Below, piece after piece: positions 39,181 to 50,708 of a DNA stretch of 64,000 nt (its first letter is position 1; the number at the start of each line of letters is the position of its first letter). Where the stretch lies: contig CAJNYU010000683.1 of the NCBI GenBank assembly GCA_905331475.1, forward strand, positions 124,001 through 188,000, read 5' to 3'. The notes beneath the pieces are model-generated. The model did no database searches and was not told the DNA's origin. It worked only from the letters and a program-made list of their open reading frames with translations. Both the position numbers and the translations under genes were made by a program. This stretch comes from Rotaria socialis. Taxonomy: Eukaryota > Rotifera > Eurotatoria > Philodinida > Philodinidae.

Positions 39181-39374
39181 CCCCGGTCGAAGAAAGCGAT
39201 CAGTAAACGGTCGTATACGATACAACGATACAAATGCGACCCGTTTTACGTGCCGTATTTTCCCCGTATAACAGAGGCAGTAATACGGCCGTTTCACGAC
39301 GGAATACGATGCAAAAACGACTGTTTACGGTAATGTTACGCCGGCTTACGGTGGTTCGTTTTGATCGACCTGGG
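39181..39374. mobile_element. 194-bp MITE, TIR CCC(A/C)GGTCGA, TA target
   Basis: Left end CCCCGGTCGA and right end TCGACCTGGG, with TA on both sides (39179-39180 and 39375-39376). The interior is GC-rich and made of CGGTCGTATACG, ACGGCCGTTT and TTACGG-type motifs in both senses. It is a sister of 57191-57440. Confidence 0.75.
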
Positions 39375-39376
39375 TA

Positions 39377-40810
39377 TTTGCGATGCTCTCTTAGGTGATT
39401 ATCGTTGTCGCGAAAAGAAAAGAAATTGATTTTCAGTTTGTTAGATGAACTTCTTCATCAGTTCGATGATATACTCGATTGTACCGAAAATGTAATACAT
39501 CTTCAATCAATGTTTGCTAAAATTTTAGAAATTCATAATAGAACTATAATATTTCGTGAGCTATTGCTCATAAAGATTTGTTCGGTAGCGTTCAGTATAA
39601 TCCATTATGATTTTCTGACTAAAATCTGTTTCAAAAATGATTTTGAGAAATATAAAATAGCTTCTTAGCTTATTAACAATCTGAAGTAGTCAATGAAATG
39701 TTCCATCATATAAAAACAATGATAAAATAGCAAATTATTTTGTTTCATCGTTTATTAAATAAAAATATAACTGTGATGCAACGGCGATGGAACGATTTAA
39801 ATCTAGGGGAGGCTCAAAATATTTTTCAGAGGATGAGGATGATGAGAGGTAAAATTAAAAACAGAAAATATTTGGCACTAATAGGTGGTCTATTGATAAT
39901 TTACATCTGATTCTACTTTTCTTAAAGCTTGTAAAATAATGAAAAATATTACAGTAATATTTATTTTTCAGAGGGTGTGGTTCTATCTTATTCTACACCC
40001 ACACCCACACATTCTCAAGTATTTGCCTTCTTTTAGCAGTTTTTTGGTCATTTTGTTCATCTTCATGAGCAATAGACTAAGTATTAAAGAACAATCGATC
40101 GAAATTTTGCCAATCATGTCTACATTAAAGATGATATCTACAACTTTTTCTCAAATTAAATGAGCCTCCCCAAACATAATGGGCCCGCCGCCTATGCTGT
40201 GACGAAGCAATTCGAGCTTACATTGCAGATGGTGAAAAGTAAAAGTAAATTATTCTAATTTTAACTTTTTATTGACGTGCGGTTTACAAAGATTTTATTT
40301 GACCATTTTCATTTATTAAAATCAAAACATTTGTTTTGAGAACAAATAAAAGAAATTTCTTATAGATTTTGTCCAGCATATCAAATTAACTTCGAAATTG
40401 TTTTAATTTTGGTGATCATGGTTTTTAAATCTTTTATTTCATCTAATAAACGTTATTGAAATGATCAATAAAAATTATCATTTGTTTTCCAATCAATCAC
40501 TGGACTTTTGTATTATAGTTACTGACGACGGTTTACACTATTTACTCGCCATGGACTTACTTGACGTTGATTGTTTTTTAATTTTTATTTTCTTTCAGCG
40601 AACAAATAGAACTTTTATTTTTGAGGATTTACTTTCTGTTGATAGCTTGAATGAAAAGAAATCAAAAAACCAAATGACTAGTTATTACGAATTTGGTAAT
40701 CTTTGTAAAAAGAATGTGTATAAAGGAACGAATACACAATTCTATTCTCGTACTGTTTTAAAAACTGTAAGCTACATTTATTGAATCTACTCATAACTAA
40801 CGATACTTTT
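39377..40810. other. Intergenic, nothing firm
   Basis: A short telomere-like run of three CCCACA-type units lies at 40000-40013. The frames at 39405-39668 and 40461-40784 are AT-rich with no recognisable family. Confidence 0.45.
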
Positions 40811-40990
40811 GCTATCTCGGTTATCCCCAGAAGAATCATTCCGATAGTAGGATCCGATAAGATCCCAGAGGGAATCCTATCCGATATCATTAAAATGTTA
40901 ATAAAACCGATGAAATTCCGTTGGATTCCTGGAAACGGATTTACAGTCGGATCCCTGCCGCTGGAATCCGAGAAAAACCTATGTCGGAAT
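40811..40990. repeat. Motif-built GC-richer block, cut at a single N
   Basis: Made of GGATCC, ATCCGAT, GGAATCC and GGATTCC strings in both orientations, like the interiors of the MITEs in this window but with a different motif. It stops at the N at 40991, so its right end is unknown. Confidence 0.5.
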
Positions 40991-40991
40991 N
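40991..40991. other. Single N at a repeat junction, likely an assembly join
   Basis: Sequence right of the N (40992-41094) matches 38462-38564 with about two differences, while the left side is unrelated. Confidence 0.6.
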
Positions 40992-41304
40992 AAGTATTCA
41001 AGATTTCTCTGAATTGAAGATTTTTCCTGGATCGAGATTCCTGCTTCGCATCGCATTTTGTATTCGAGTAAAACTTGAATACCATCTAGTTTTACTTTTT
41101 TACTTGACGCGTACGCATCTAAAAAGTGATTTTTGTTGCGTGATGATCTCGAAATTGGAGAGTCATAGAAGATTCGTCGAAAATTTAGGTAAGAGTTTTA
41201 AGATCAAACTTGATATATCTTTTTTCCGCTTTTAATGATTGCGCGTAACGCGTATTTTCTTCGCACCGCATCTTGTAGTCGAGTGAAACTCGAATACCAT
41301 CTAG
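40992..41304. repeat. Further copy of the GCGATGCGAAGC repeat family
   Basis: 40992-41089 equals the right end of unit 1 (38462-38559). 41090-41304 is a shortened unit ending in CTTCGCACCGCATCTTG and GAATACCATCTAG. Confidence 0.75.
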
Positions 41305-41513
41305 TTGCTGTTTTGTTTCTCTCAGATTAATTAACAGAGTGCTGCTTGTTATTTTTTACCTCTGTGAAGTCGGAAATACAGCAACTCTATCTGAATCATC
41401 TACAATTTGTTTTTAATCACAGTTATCCGGTTAGGTTTTTATTTACGATGTATTTTTCAATTAGTAATGATAGGATATTTTATTGTTAAACAAACAATAC
41501 TGTCGCAGCAACA

Positions 41514-42272
41514 TTAATTCATGATAATGAAATACTTATTAGAATACATGAAACAAGATAGTATAGTAGGTAACATTTTAGTGCTAGCATATGGTCGAGC
41601 AGAGTTGCTGTTCATACTGTAGCTTCCAGTCACCATAGGTCCATAAGTGACAGTTGTAATACCAGTGGATGTTCTAACAGTACTGGTTGCTGGAGCTGTA
41701 CTCATACTGAGAATGTCCATACTAACATTTGCACCTGTAGATATAGAAGTTGAAACAGTGTTGACTTCTGCCATGAAAGTACTATTGAGGATGCTGCTTT
41801 CAACAATCGTACTTGGATATGTAGTAGTGAGAATTTCGTTAGTTGTTGTACGAGTAGTTGCATCTCGATTAGTAGTGATACTAACTAGGGTAGTTGTAGA
41901 AGTACTACTAGTGGTTGCTGTTCGTGTAGCTTGTATCGTACATGACGGCTGCATAGAATTGATGATAGTCAGATTGTTACTGTCAGCGCTTAATGTGACT
42001 TCTATGGTAAAAGGACCCAATGTGATGTCGATTGAATAGCCAGTTGGATTAGGTACCGCACTGTTGTAAGAGGTTTGCCCGAAACAGAGGCCGGTTAAAC
42101 TTACATTTAAAATTAATACTGTCGGCGCTTCCTGAGTTATGACAATTATATCGCTAGCACAGCAACATATTACGACATTGCATGTTGTAGTAACTGTATA
42201 AGTTCCAGCCCATGTTTCCGAATAAACTGTCACTAAATATATAGTAGATAATAATAAAGTTACCAAAAGCAT
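41514..42272 (-). CDS. Secreted Ser/Thr-rich (mucin-like) protein, 252 aa
   Basis: Starts at the ATG ending at 42272. A clear signal peptide (MLLVTLLLSTIYLVTVYS) is followed by a ~100-residue region with paired cysteines (CNVVICCCAS, GLCFGQ, SCTIQ) that may be a small disulfide-bonded fold, then ~110 residues very rich in Thr and Ser, a probable O-glycosylated stalk. The end (STKMLPTILSCFMY) is moderately hydrophobic and could be a GPI signal or weak anchor. I do not recognise the family; an extracellular or cell-surface role is inferred from composition alone. A broken paralogue in the same orientation lies ~8 kb to the left (33251-33906). The frame is intact and no intron is evident. The frame on the opposite strand is a shadow. 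Confidence 0.7.
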   Translation of the reverse strand: MLLVTLLLSTIYLVTVYSETWAGTYTVTTTCNVVICCCASDIIVITQEAPTVLILNVSLTGLCFGQTSYNSAVPNPTGYSIDITLGPFTIEVTLSADSNNLTIINSMQPSCTIQATRTATTSSTSTTTLVSITTNRDATTRTTTNEILTTTYPSTIVESSILNSTFMAEVNTVSTSISTGANVSMDILSMSTAPATSTVRTSTGITTVTYGPMVTGSYSMNSNSARPYASTKMLPTILSCFMYSNKYFIIMN

Positions 42273-43098
42273 GATAACGATGTTGCTATGGTAAAACGTC
42301 TATACTCTAGAAGTTATTTTGGTAGGAAATAAATATAAGTCAGGTTAGTTTTACGTGCATTATTTCAATATCATTTAACTTTAGAAATACAAAAAATATT
42401 TATGAAAGTCATGATTAATTTAAAGGAAAAAATAGAAAAAGAAAAATACTGTTGATAGTATTCGTTTTCCTAATATTTTGGACGATATAGAATTGTAAAT
42501 TAAGGATTCATCACATACTTCTCATGGTTGATCGATAGGAAATTTTATAAGAATTCAAAGTAATCAACTAAAAGTGATAGGGATACTAATAAGTTGTTAA
42601 AAAATCGACAAATTTTCTACAGAAATTAAAATATAATAATACTTGGTGCATGTGTCTTGTGTTTTAGAAAACTATTGTCTAGAAGAAAATAAAAGTATCA
42701 CTTTACTACATGAAGCTATTATTTCAATATGATCAATTCCTATATTGAAACTCAGTTATCATTAATAGCAAAAGCGCATTTGAAATGAAGTCAACTAAAA
42801 GATGTCGCTGATAACGAATTATATTTATCATCTCTAAAAGTGTTACATAATTAAGTGAATACTAAATTTTAATTGAGAGTCATCAATATACTCGGTGATG
42901 AATGGAAACTGTCACTGCACTGTAGCAAATGTTTAGAATCACAGCTGTTATCAAACTGGCAGATAGAAATGACACTGCCAATAGACATGACTGACAAGAA
43001 ACAGCCAAACGAATATATTAGTGTATAGCTCAGCATTTATATAGATTGTTTTACTTCATTTTTTTCTCTTGTAGTGTATGCACTACATCATTCATGTA
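42273..43098. other. 5' flank of the mucin-like gene
   Basis: 42340-42480 is shared with 34980-35110. Nothing else recognised. Confidence 0.5.
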
Positions 43099-43257
43099 AC
43101 CCCCTATAATAGAAGACCCCTCGGAGGGATCGCTCTACAGCAATTTTGTGTTTTCACCAGTAGTAATGAGCGAAATTTCAAAAATTTGTATGGTGCATAG
43201 TAAAAGATACGAGGTCTTTTATTATGGAAGGAGGAGGAGGAGGAGGGGGGGGGGTAA
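43099..43257. mobile_element. Possible small TIR element with G-rich end
   Basis: TAACCCCCTATAATAGAAGA at the left and an imperfect inverted counterpart at the right (GGTCTTTTATTATGGAAGG, a GGA run, and GGGGGGGGGTAA). The GGA/G9 tract at 43228-43255 is microsatellite-like. No TSD was resolved. Confidence 0.4.
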
Positions 43258-44204
43258 TATATAGAAATCCAAAAAGCATTTTTTGACTAATGCTTTGCTT
43301 TTCAGCGAAAAAATAAAGTCTTTCACAATGGTCTCAGTTTAAGTGTTTTTTTCACAGAAGAAATTGAGTAAAACTCTCACTGCTTTGGCCAAGTCTGAGA
43401 AAAGAAGAAACGATTTTTCATTCTATATCCTATATAATATCCGATATCTTGGTGTATGGGTATGGGTGGATGGCAAGTTCCTGTAAGATCAACCACTAGA
43501 TTTGCACCTACAATCAAGAAATTTATGTTTTGGATTTATTCGGCATAATAAATAGATTTGTTTTTTTGTGTTCAAGTTGCTCAATGCGATAAAATGTATT
43601 TCGCCATAATTCACCAAATTATATATCTTACACTGAATTATACTAATATCAGTTCGTTTGTTAGTGAATGCCTGTAGCACTTAATATCAAGAGGAGAAAT
43701 CTATCAAAGCAATATTTTTCATGTGAAATTTAGCTTTCTCCCCAAGGGTAAACTTAATTATTAATCATAGAAAAACAAAAATTCAATACACAGACAACAT
43801 GCTAACAATAAATAGAGGCTATACCAACATAATATGAAATGTTAGTATCGTTGAAAACAAATTCTAGTTTCACAACGCACCAAAGCTATTGTTAAGACAC
43901 TTCGGCAACAATTACCGACTATTTTTAACATAAAATAAAGCACTCCATATTGACTCCATTTTGTCAGTTATAATGAGGAGTGACTTGTCAAGATTCCTAT
44001 ACTCTTACTTGTCAGCATTCAATCTATCCATTAAACCATCCAAGATAATAGCTTCCGATTACTATTGTCAATTGTAATTTCGTTCTCGCTCATCTTCTCT
44101 TTCAAAAGAAATCTTGTATATCAAAAGTTAACGATAAAATTTAAATCATTTATTAGCATTTTCTACAACAGCAACAAATTAAAAAACAGATCGCAGATAA
44201 AAGG
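43258..44204. other. Intergenic, nothing recognised
   Basis: A short TGTATGGGTATGGGTGG string lies at ~43453. No gene seen; 44100-44204 is the 3' flank of the ARID1-like gene. Confidence 0.5.
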
Positions 44205-47200
44205 TTACAATTTCATCATATATAATATATTAGCAAAAGCTTTTAATATTCTCTGTTCGAAATAAATTGACGATGACATATTGAGTAGTTTATATTCAAA
44301 TAATTTTAAACAATTTTTTTCTTGAATCGGAGCAAATAATAATAAAAGTTGAATACATGAATCAATCATCATATCAATCGAATGATTAATTATATTATTT
44401 ATCGGTATTGTTATTGATGATGTTGTTGCATTACAACATGATGTTAGTGTTGCTATTAAATATTGTTGTTGATTATATTCATATAGTTCAAGATAATTAA
44501 ATATTAATTCAATACAAATCGCATGTGCACAGAAAAATTCAACTAACTGTTGGTTACGTTTGCATAACGAACAAATAATGATTAAACAATATTCACGATT
44601 TATATCTTGTTGATTTGGCGTATTCATAAGAGAAAGAAGAGCATGACTTAAAATTCGAAGTTTCTCTATATTTAAATCAAGTAAAATAAAATCAACATTT
44701 ATTTCGTTTGTGCATAATTTAGCTAAAATTTGTAATGATATTTGACGTGGTGAAATATAGATACTTTCTTTGTTTTTATTGTTTATTGTTGAATTTTTCG
44801 GAAGTTCATCTTCGCTTATCATGGAAATAAATGGCTCATTTGCTAATGATAATGAACATAAAATCCAATGAATAAGAGTATTTATAAATTGACATCGTGT
44901 CGACGAATAACAATGGCGAAAATTAATAAATGTGGATAAATTTGAAAGTGTAATAAATGTATTATCAAGAAGATACATTAAATGTTGTTTATTATCATCA
45001 GTTATACAAGAAAGTGGATCATCGATTTTAGTGTCGGTAGAAGCTTTTGTGAATTTTTGACAGAAATCATTCGATAAATCAACATTTTCAAGCTAAACAA
45101 CATAACATAACTTCTTTTTGTAAATTTTTAATATTTAATTTGGTTTTTCTTATTAAATATTTAACTGTTCTCTGAGGATCATCACCGTAAAAAGAAGCGT
45201 TTTGCTCGTTCGACTAATTCACAAGAGAATAAATCGAGAACAGAAAGAACAAACAAAATAGAACAAAGCCTTCTGGAAAATGTGCACAACGCAAACATAT
45301 TTTTTCCTATCGAGGAATATGGTGACATATGTCATGCCTTGAGATCAAGTGAATTGTCAGCTTGCTCTTAGTATATTAATGTATGAAATGAAATGGTTTT
45401 ATCAGCTCAGACAACGGAATCGTGGCATAGTTTCTTGTCACAATTAAAAGTGAGTGATCGGTAGCATTTGTTCGAGTGGAAAATAAGCGTTAATTGCTAT
45501 TTTTAATGCTTGATGATCTTTTCTAGTTGATGCAACACCATCCACAATAAACAGGGATACAGAAGAAATTCTCCCAGGAAAAACATTTGTGTTTATGTTG
45601 AAAAAAATTGGAACGATTTCTAGAAGCCAACGAAAAATAAGTAAAATACTTATTAAAAAGTAGTATAAAACAAGCACGCCGAAGGCTGAGTATATTTATT
45701 CTAGTTTACTATTACTATTTTTTAGAGAACTTCAGAATATATTTTTTGTAATAAATCAACGTCGATCTTCTAATCAAAAAAGATTTATTTATCGACATAA
45801 TTCAATATACAAAAATACAACATATAGTGGTTTGTCTGCTCACATCCTGTTTAATGGTAAAGACGCAAGAAATTGATTAAGAACTCTCGAAGTTCTCGTT
45901 AGACAACCTCACCAAACTTCGCCCCAATAGTCATGAATCATCACAGTTCATTATCGCGTAAGTCCGTTTCACTTATTTCGTTTTTTAGATTTCCCTACTA
46001 TTCACATAAAATACAAGGAGAAAAATGCTATCTTTCTTGGTTATACCTGAATGATAGAGTCCGTTGATGATTCTAATTGCTTGTCATCATAATTAACTAT
46101 CCCCAAGCAATTCGAACATGTATCGTAGCATTGTTCATGTGAATGCAAGTCATAATCAAATATTTCGTGCACCTCGTCATGATGACAATTTAATATTCGC
46201 TCGAGAATATCTAATAATCGACGATCATTAGCTAAATATTGATTTTCTTCAATAAATGATAAATTTCGTACTATTGTTGTAAGACAAGAACATCGTATCA
46301 TGATAGAACGATAACGTTGACTTTGTTGATCTTGTGATGATTGTTGCTGATTGTTGTCTTGCATAGAGTCTTCTATTGATGATAGGATTTGTTTTGTTGA
46401 TGTATCATTGGTATAGAATTTTACCGGGTTCCGTCGTCGACTAGAAAAACTTGGATCAAACAATGAACTATTTTCACAAGTATCGACTAGTTCTGATGGA
46501 GAAGACGAAAGTAATGCATTTGGATTGACCTTATCTGAATTACTATTGAATTTTGATTTGATAGATGTTTGTATTAACCTTTTGAGAACGTAACGATGTG
46601 TGCCATAGAATAGTGATTCTAAACGTTGTTGATTTGAATTGGGTCCTATGGTACTATCATTAATTCGTAAATTTGATTGAAGAAACCAATTCACATAATA
46701 ATCATTCGTAGATGATGGCTGTAGAAATGATTGGCCATACAATTCGTAAAGACAAGCTAAATATAGATATTAGTTTCAATAAATATGATAAAAACAAAAC
46801 AATATCTACCAGTATATTGTTCCATAATAGCATTAAATAGACCCGGTAGAGATTTTAAATTAAAATAAGAAGCTGTATGTTGATCACTAAGCCAAACAAG
46901 TAGTGTATCTAAATATTTATTACTCTCAGCTAAACAACCAGCACGTAATACATAAGGAAAACGTTGAAAATCATTGATTGGCATTTGTTGTGGTGTAAGA
47001 CGATATGATGATGTTGATAAGTTTTGATAGCGAGAAGAATTTTTTGAAAACGTATGAATATCGATTGAGGATGCTAATGGTTTTTTTACATCATCGTGTT
47101 CGTGTTGGCTTGAAAGTATTGGAAGTTGTTGTTTATTAGTCTGAGTAAAGCAAAAATTAATAATGCATTTCAGCTATATCAATAGGTGGCGTTAATTGTG

Positions 47201-48259
47201 CATTAGTGAAAAATTCACCGTCGAAACTTTTCACAAACATTCGAAAGCCACACTGCTAACATTTATTTCGACCTTTTGTCTAAAAATTAGCCACTGTTTG
47301 TTTAAATCCTCTACGATTGAAATTTAAGACACGATCTGTTTGCTCATCATATGGAAATGTTATTTATTTCTTTACTAAATTTTGAAAATATCGAATATGT
47401 GATCTTGTTTCACCGAATAAGAAATAAGAATCAAAGGAAAAATGCTGAGTCAAGTACAATAGGCACTCTTTTCTATTTGGACAAAGTCAGAAGTTGAATT
47501 CTTTCCTATTCATAGTGTACTCAGTTGATGTTTAGGACTGATGTGCCGTATTATGAAAATTTAAAACCAAAAGACGACTTTTACAGACAGAGTTCATCTA
47601 GATGTCTTCAATTAACCTTAGTAATGGTATGTGTCGTTAATGTTGATGAAGGATTTCCACGTTTTCTCTTTTTTACCTAAAATTTTTTCATAAAACAAAA
47701 ACAAAACATTTCCTTTTTCAAAAACAAACTGTATGAGGCATTTCAGATAGTTCAATAACTGAACGTGGATCAAGATCAGTTCGATCATATTGACATTCAT
47801 AAGCTAATAACCCAAGTCGAACATAATTTCGTTTTACACTATATGCAGCTGAACCTTTGAAAAGAAAATAAAACAGTTAGTAAATCATAAACTATATTGT
47901 TTGTGTTTCTTTACCAGAATCACCAAAGCCTAATACATTTGATATTTCTTTCCACCCACGATTTGTTGTTATCTCTAAATAGCCTTGTTTTTCTTGAACA
48001 AGATGATATAATTTATATAAATCAAGTATTTGATTTGTAATTGTTGGATGTGATTGGCAAAAGATGCTTTGTTCTTGCCATATTGCTTTTAATCGTTGGC
48101 AGAATACTCGACGATCCTAACAAAAAATGAAACGAGTGGATTGTTCCATATGCATGCAAAAACAAAACTTACAGATTCAATACCAAACTTTAATAATCGG
48201 TCAAATATTTCATTTACTAATTGATGATTAATCTTATCTCGTTCGATCGATGCTGCCAT
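44205..48259 (-). CDS. ARID1: ARID1/BAF250-like SWI/SNF subunit, six exons, compact
   Basis: Minus-strand exons, 5' to 3': 48259-48173, 48116-47915, 47854-47730, 47140-46810, 46756-46047, 45092-44205. They sum to 2343 nt, or 780 aa. Residues ~20-135 form an ARID DNA-binding domain (ILDLYKLYHLV, GWKEISNVLGFGDSGSA, YSVKRNYVRLGLLAYEC). The rest is the BAF250_C armadillo-like region: LAESNKYLDTLLVWL, NLKSLPGLFNAIMEQY, RCSCLTTIVRNLSFI, and an end in which ISPRQISLQILAKLC matches the human LSPQRLVLETLSKLS segment. Known role: the signature subunit of BAF-type SWI/SNF chromatin remodellers in the nucleus. Human ARID1A is about three times longer; the Gln/Pro-rich N-terminus and linkers are missing here. 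Upstream exons cannot be excluded. Introns of ~590 and ~950 bp are unusually long for this window. Confidence 0.9.
45444..45677 (-). other. Open frame inside the last ARID1 intron, 77 aa
   Basis: Same strand as ARID1. An N-terminal hydrophobic stretch (LVLYYFLISILLIF) is followed by a protein-like segment (FPGRISSVSLFIVDGV, then STRKDHQALKIAINAYFP). It could be a small nested gene or a relic of a type II membrane protein; I do not recognise it. It is not needed for the ARID1 frame. Confidence 0.3.
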
Positions 48260-50558
48260 GAGTTTTTATTGTAGATGACAAAATATTTTATAAGTTTGGT
48301 AAGACTTTTGTAATGAATCTACTCTATCATTGAATAGATCTAACGATTATTCTCTGATAGAAAACTTGTTGATCTCTAATAAGATTTGAAAGATTTCTAA
48401 AAAAAAACGTTTTCAAACACATAGAAGTAGACGATTTAAAGGCATTCGTCAGTATAAGATAATATCCATATCATTTTAACTGAACATAGCTAATAGTGTC
48501 GAGCAGACAAAGCTAAATAAATACTGACAAAAAAACATGTCAATCTCGGTCAGTCAAATGTTTCTATTAGCAGAGATTTTCATTCTCATTTATGTCTGCT
48601 TAATAGCCAATAACAATACAAAAAAATGAATAGTTCGGCGCCATATCTTTGTTCTGTTGTTCGTTTCGTCCTCTTGATTAGATTTTCACAGTTATACATA
48701 TATACTTTTGGAAAAAAACAAAAGCATTCGTTCAGAAACTTTTGTAGTCCTAATGGTTTTCTTTTATTAAAAATCGGTGGTTAAAAAAGTTCATTGAGTT
48801 ATCTTGACGTGACTTTTTTCCTTCTTCAAGAAAACACTTAGTGTGCTTTCATCTGTTCGCCCTCCTCTCTGACAATGTATTCTTTGCAATCTCGAAAAAA
48901 CGTTGTCTAAGATCATTGCACTTCTTGAACTTGAAATAATGTAACAGGACTTAATATTTGTTTCTAAATTAAGCTTATTCATTATCATATGCAGAAAGTT
49001 CTTTAAATAAGCCGTCAATTTTTTCTATAGAAGAAAAAAAACTCTGTCAAACATTTCAGTTCTACATCTTCCTTCGAAACATAACTGTTGGAACCGAGGT
49101 TATGACTTTCTCAATCAGTTAGTTTTTACTTTTGACTGCTGATCATTCATTGCTACTGTCATTTCATAACGTCAGAGATATTTATCTTCGTCGCTCGATT
49201 ATATCCTGAAATTTTCATGTCATTTGAATGTACACCGATCTAGATCACTTCTTTTTGGAGTGGTTCGTGTCCTAACAAACTATAATTAAGAAATCAGTAG
49301 TTGAAAAAATGAACACCAAGGTAATATTTTCAGTTTTATTTTTATATCTTAGTCGAAGATAACAGTAGATTTCAATGTTCTATTTTAGCCTTGTTTTCCA
49401 ATACCAAATATAAACTAGGTATAGATATCGCTAGCGTGTTTCTTTATGAAATTAAAATTTACCAAGTGAATTAATAAGGCTTTCGGAATATTAGAAGATC
49501 TTAGCCGTAAAAGTTGTTTCATCAAATTAATTTGTATAGCTTTTTATTTTCATAAATATTTATATTCATGCACATTTATTGATGATCTTTATAGTTAACA
49601 TTTTGTTTCTGTCGCTCCTCAGTGATGCACCAGTTTCGAGTAAGAAAATCCATGGGAAAAAACTCATCTGGTTGGGCACCCGATTTAATAAAAACCGTGT
49701 ATATTCACTAATCTATCAGATAAAGAGACTCTTTTTGAAATAAGAAGATAAACAATATTTTCACGTTGATGTATTATTAGTTAAAGTAATTTGCAGATAT
49801 TCTATCAATCGCCTAGAAGCCGAGGCGTGCACTTTATTAAAGAAGAGCTCATTAATAAATAGTGACAAATGAAATTGAAGCACGTACATCGAGGGGATCT
49901 CTATATAATGCATCACTTCCTAGCGTAAGAATATATTTGATTGAGCTCAATATTCAACTGACACTTTTCTGTAAAATAGTTTGATTGGTGATGGTCGTTT
50001 AAAATCTTCCTAGCTTGCAACTAATATCTATTGATTGAATGAATTTTTCAAAAAGAAAAAGTGACTTAATTTTCTTTCTTTTAATTTTTTAGCTAAATAC
50101 ATGGTCAAGTCTCATTAGTAATAAATCTTATTCTATTTTATAAAAATATTACTATCACAGAGAGAGTATTATTATTGAGATTTTGCTTGTTTTCTATTGT
50201 ACAGGTGTTGGATAAGCTAAATAAAGCTTTTTACTAATGATATATCGTTAAAACATGTTACTGTTTTTTTTCTCGAGTACTATAATTGAAACGCCTTTTA
50301 CAAAATTGAGCACGATAAGATTAGCTCAAGGGTGGACTAAGAGTTTCCTAATGAATCAAGGAATTTTCTTCTATAAGATGCGTTGTTTAATGTTTTATAA
50401 AAGAAAAGAGGATTTTAATTTTTCCATCTAAGGATTATAAAAGCAAATGTGTTGATTTATATTTTCAATCCTATTATTTCATTCAGAGACCGTTTAATGA
50501 GATTTGATGTGAATATTAATCGAGCGATATAAAAAGTTGATATGAACCAAGCATATAT
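48260..50558. other. Intergenic, nothing recognised
   Basis: About 2.3 kb of AT-rich sequence. The frame at 48791-49018 is not convincing. Confidence 0.55.
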
Positions 50559-50708
50559 GTCAAACTTGAAACTTGAATTCAATTGAAAATTGAAAATTTC
50601 AATTTTTAAGCCAATAGCATTCTGAAGAATCGTGACTCACACATATATTGCTATGAGTTGAAAGTTGAAATTTTCTATTTTCAACTGGATCCAAGTTTCA
50701 CGTTTGAC
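50559..50708. mobile_element. 150-bp MITE, TIR GTCAAAC(T/G)TGAAACTTG
   Basis: Left GTCAAACTTGAAACTTGAAT and the complement of the right end, GTCAAACGTGAAACTTGGAT, are ~32-bp imperfect inverted repeats reaching TTGAAAAT. The interior repeats TTGAAA/TTTCAA. No firm TSD. Confidence 0.65.

Noticed and set aside
39405-39668. 87-codon plus frame in repeat-rich DNA
   Set aside because: No family features; AT-rich composition explains the open frame.
41647-42039. 130-codon plus-strand open frame, Val/Leu-rich
   Set aside because: Shadow of the Thr/Ser-rich codons of the minus-strand mucin-like gene.
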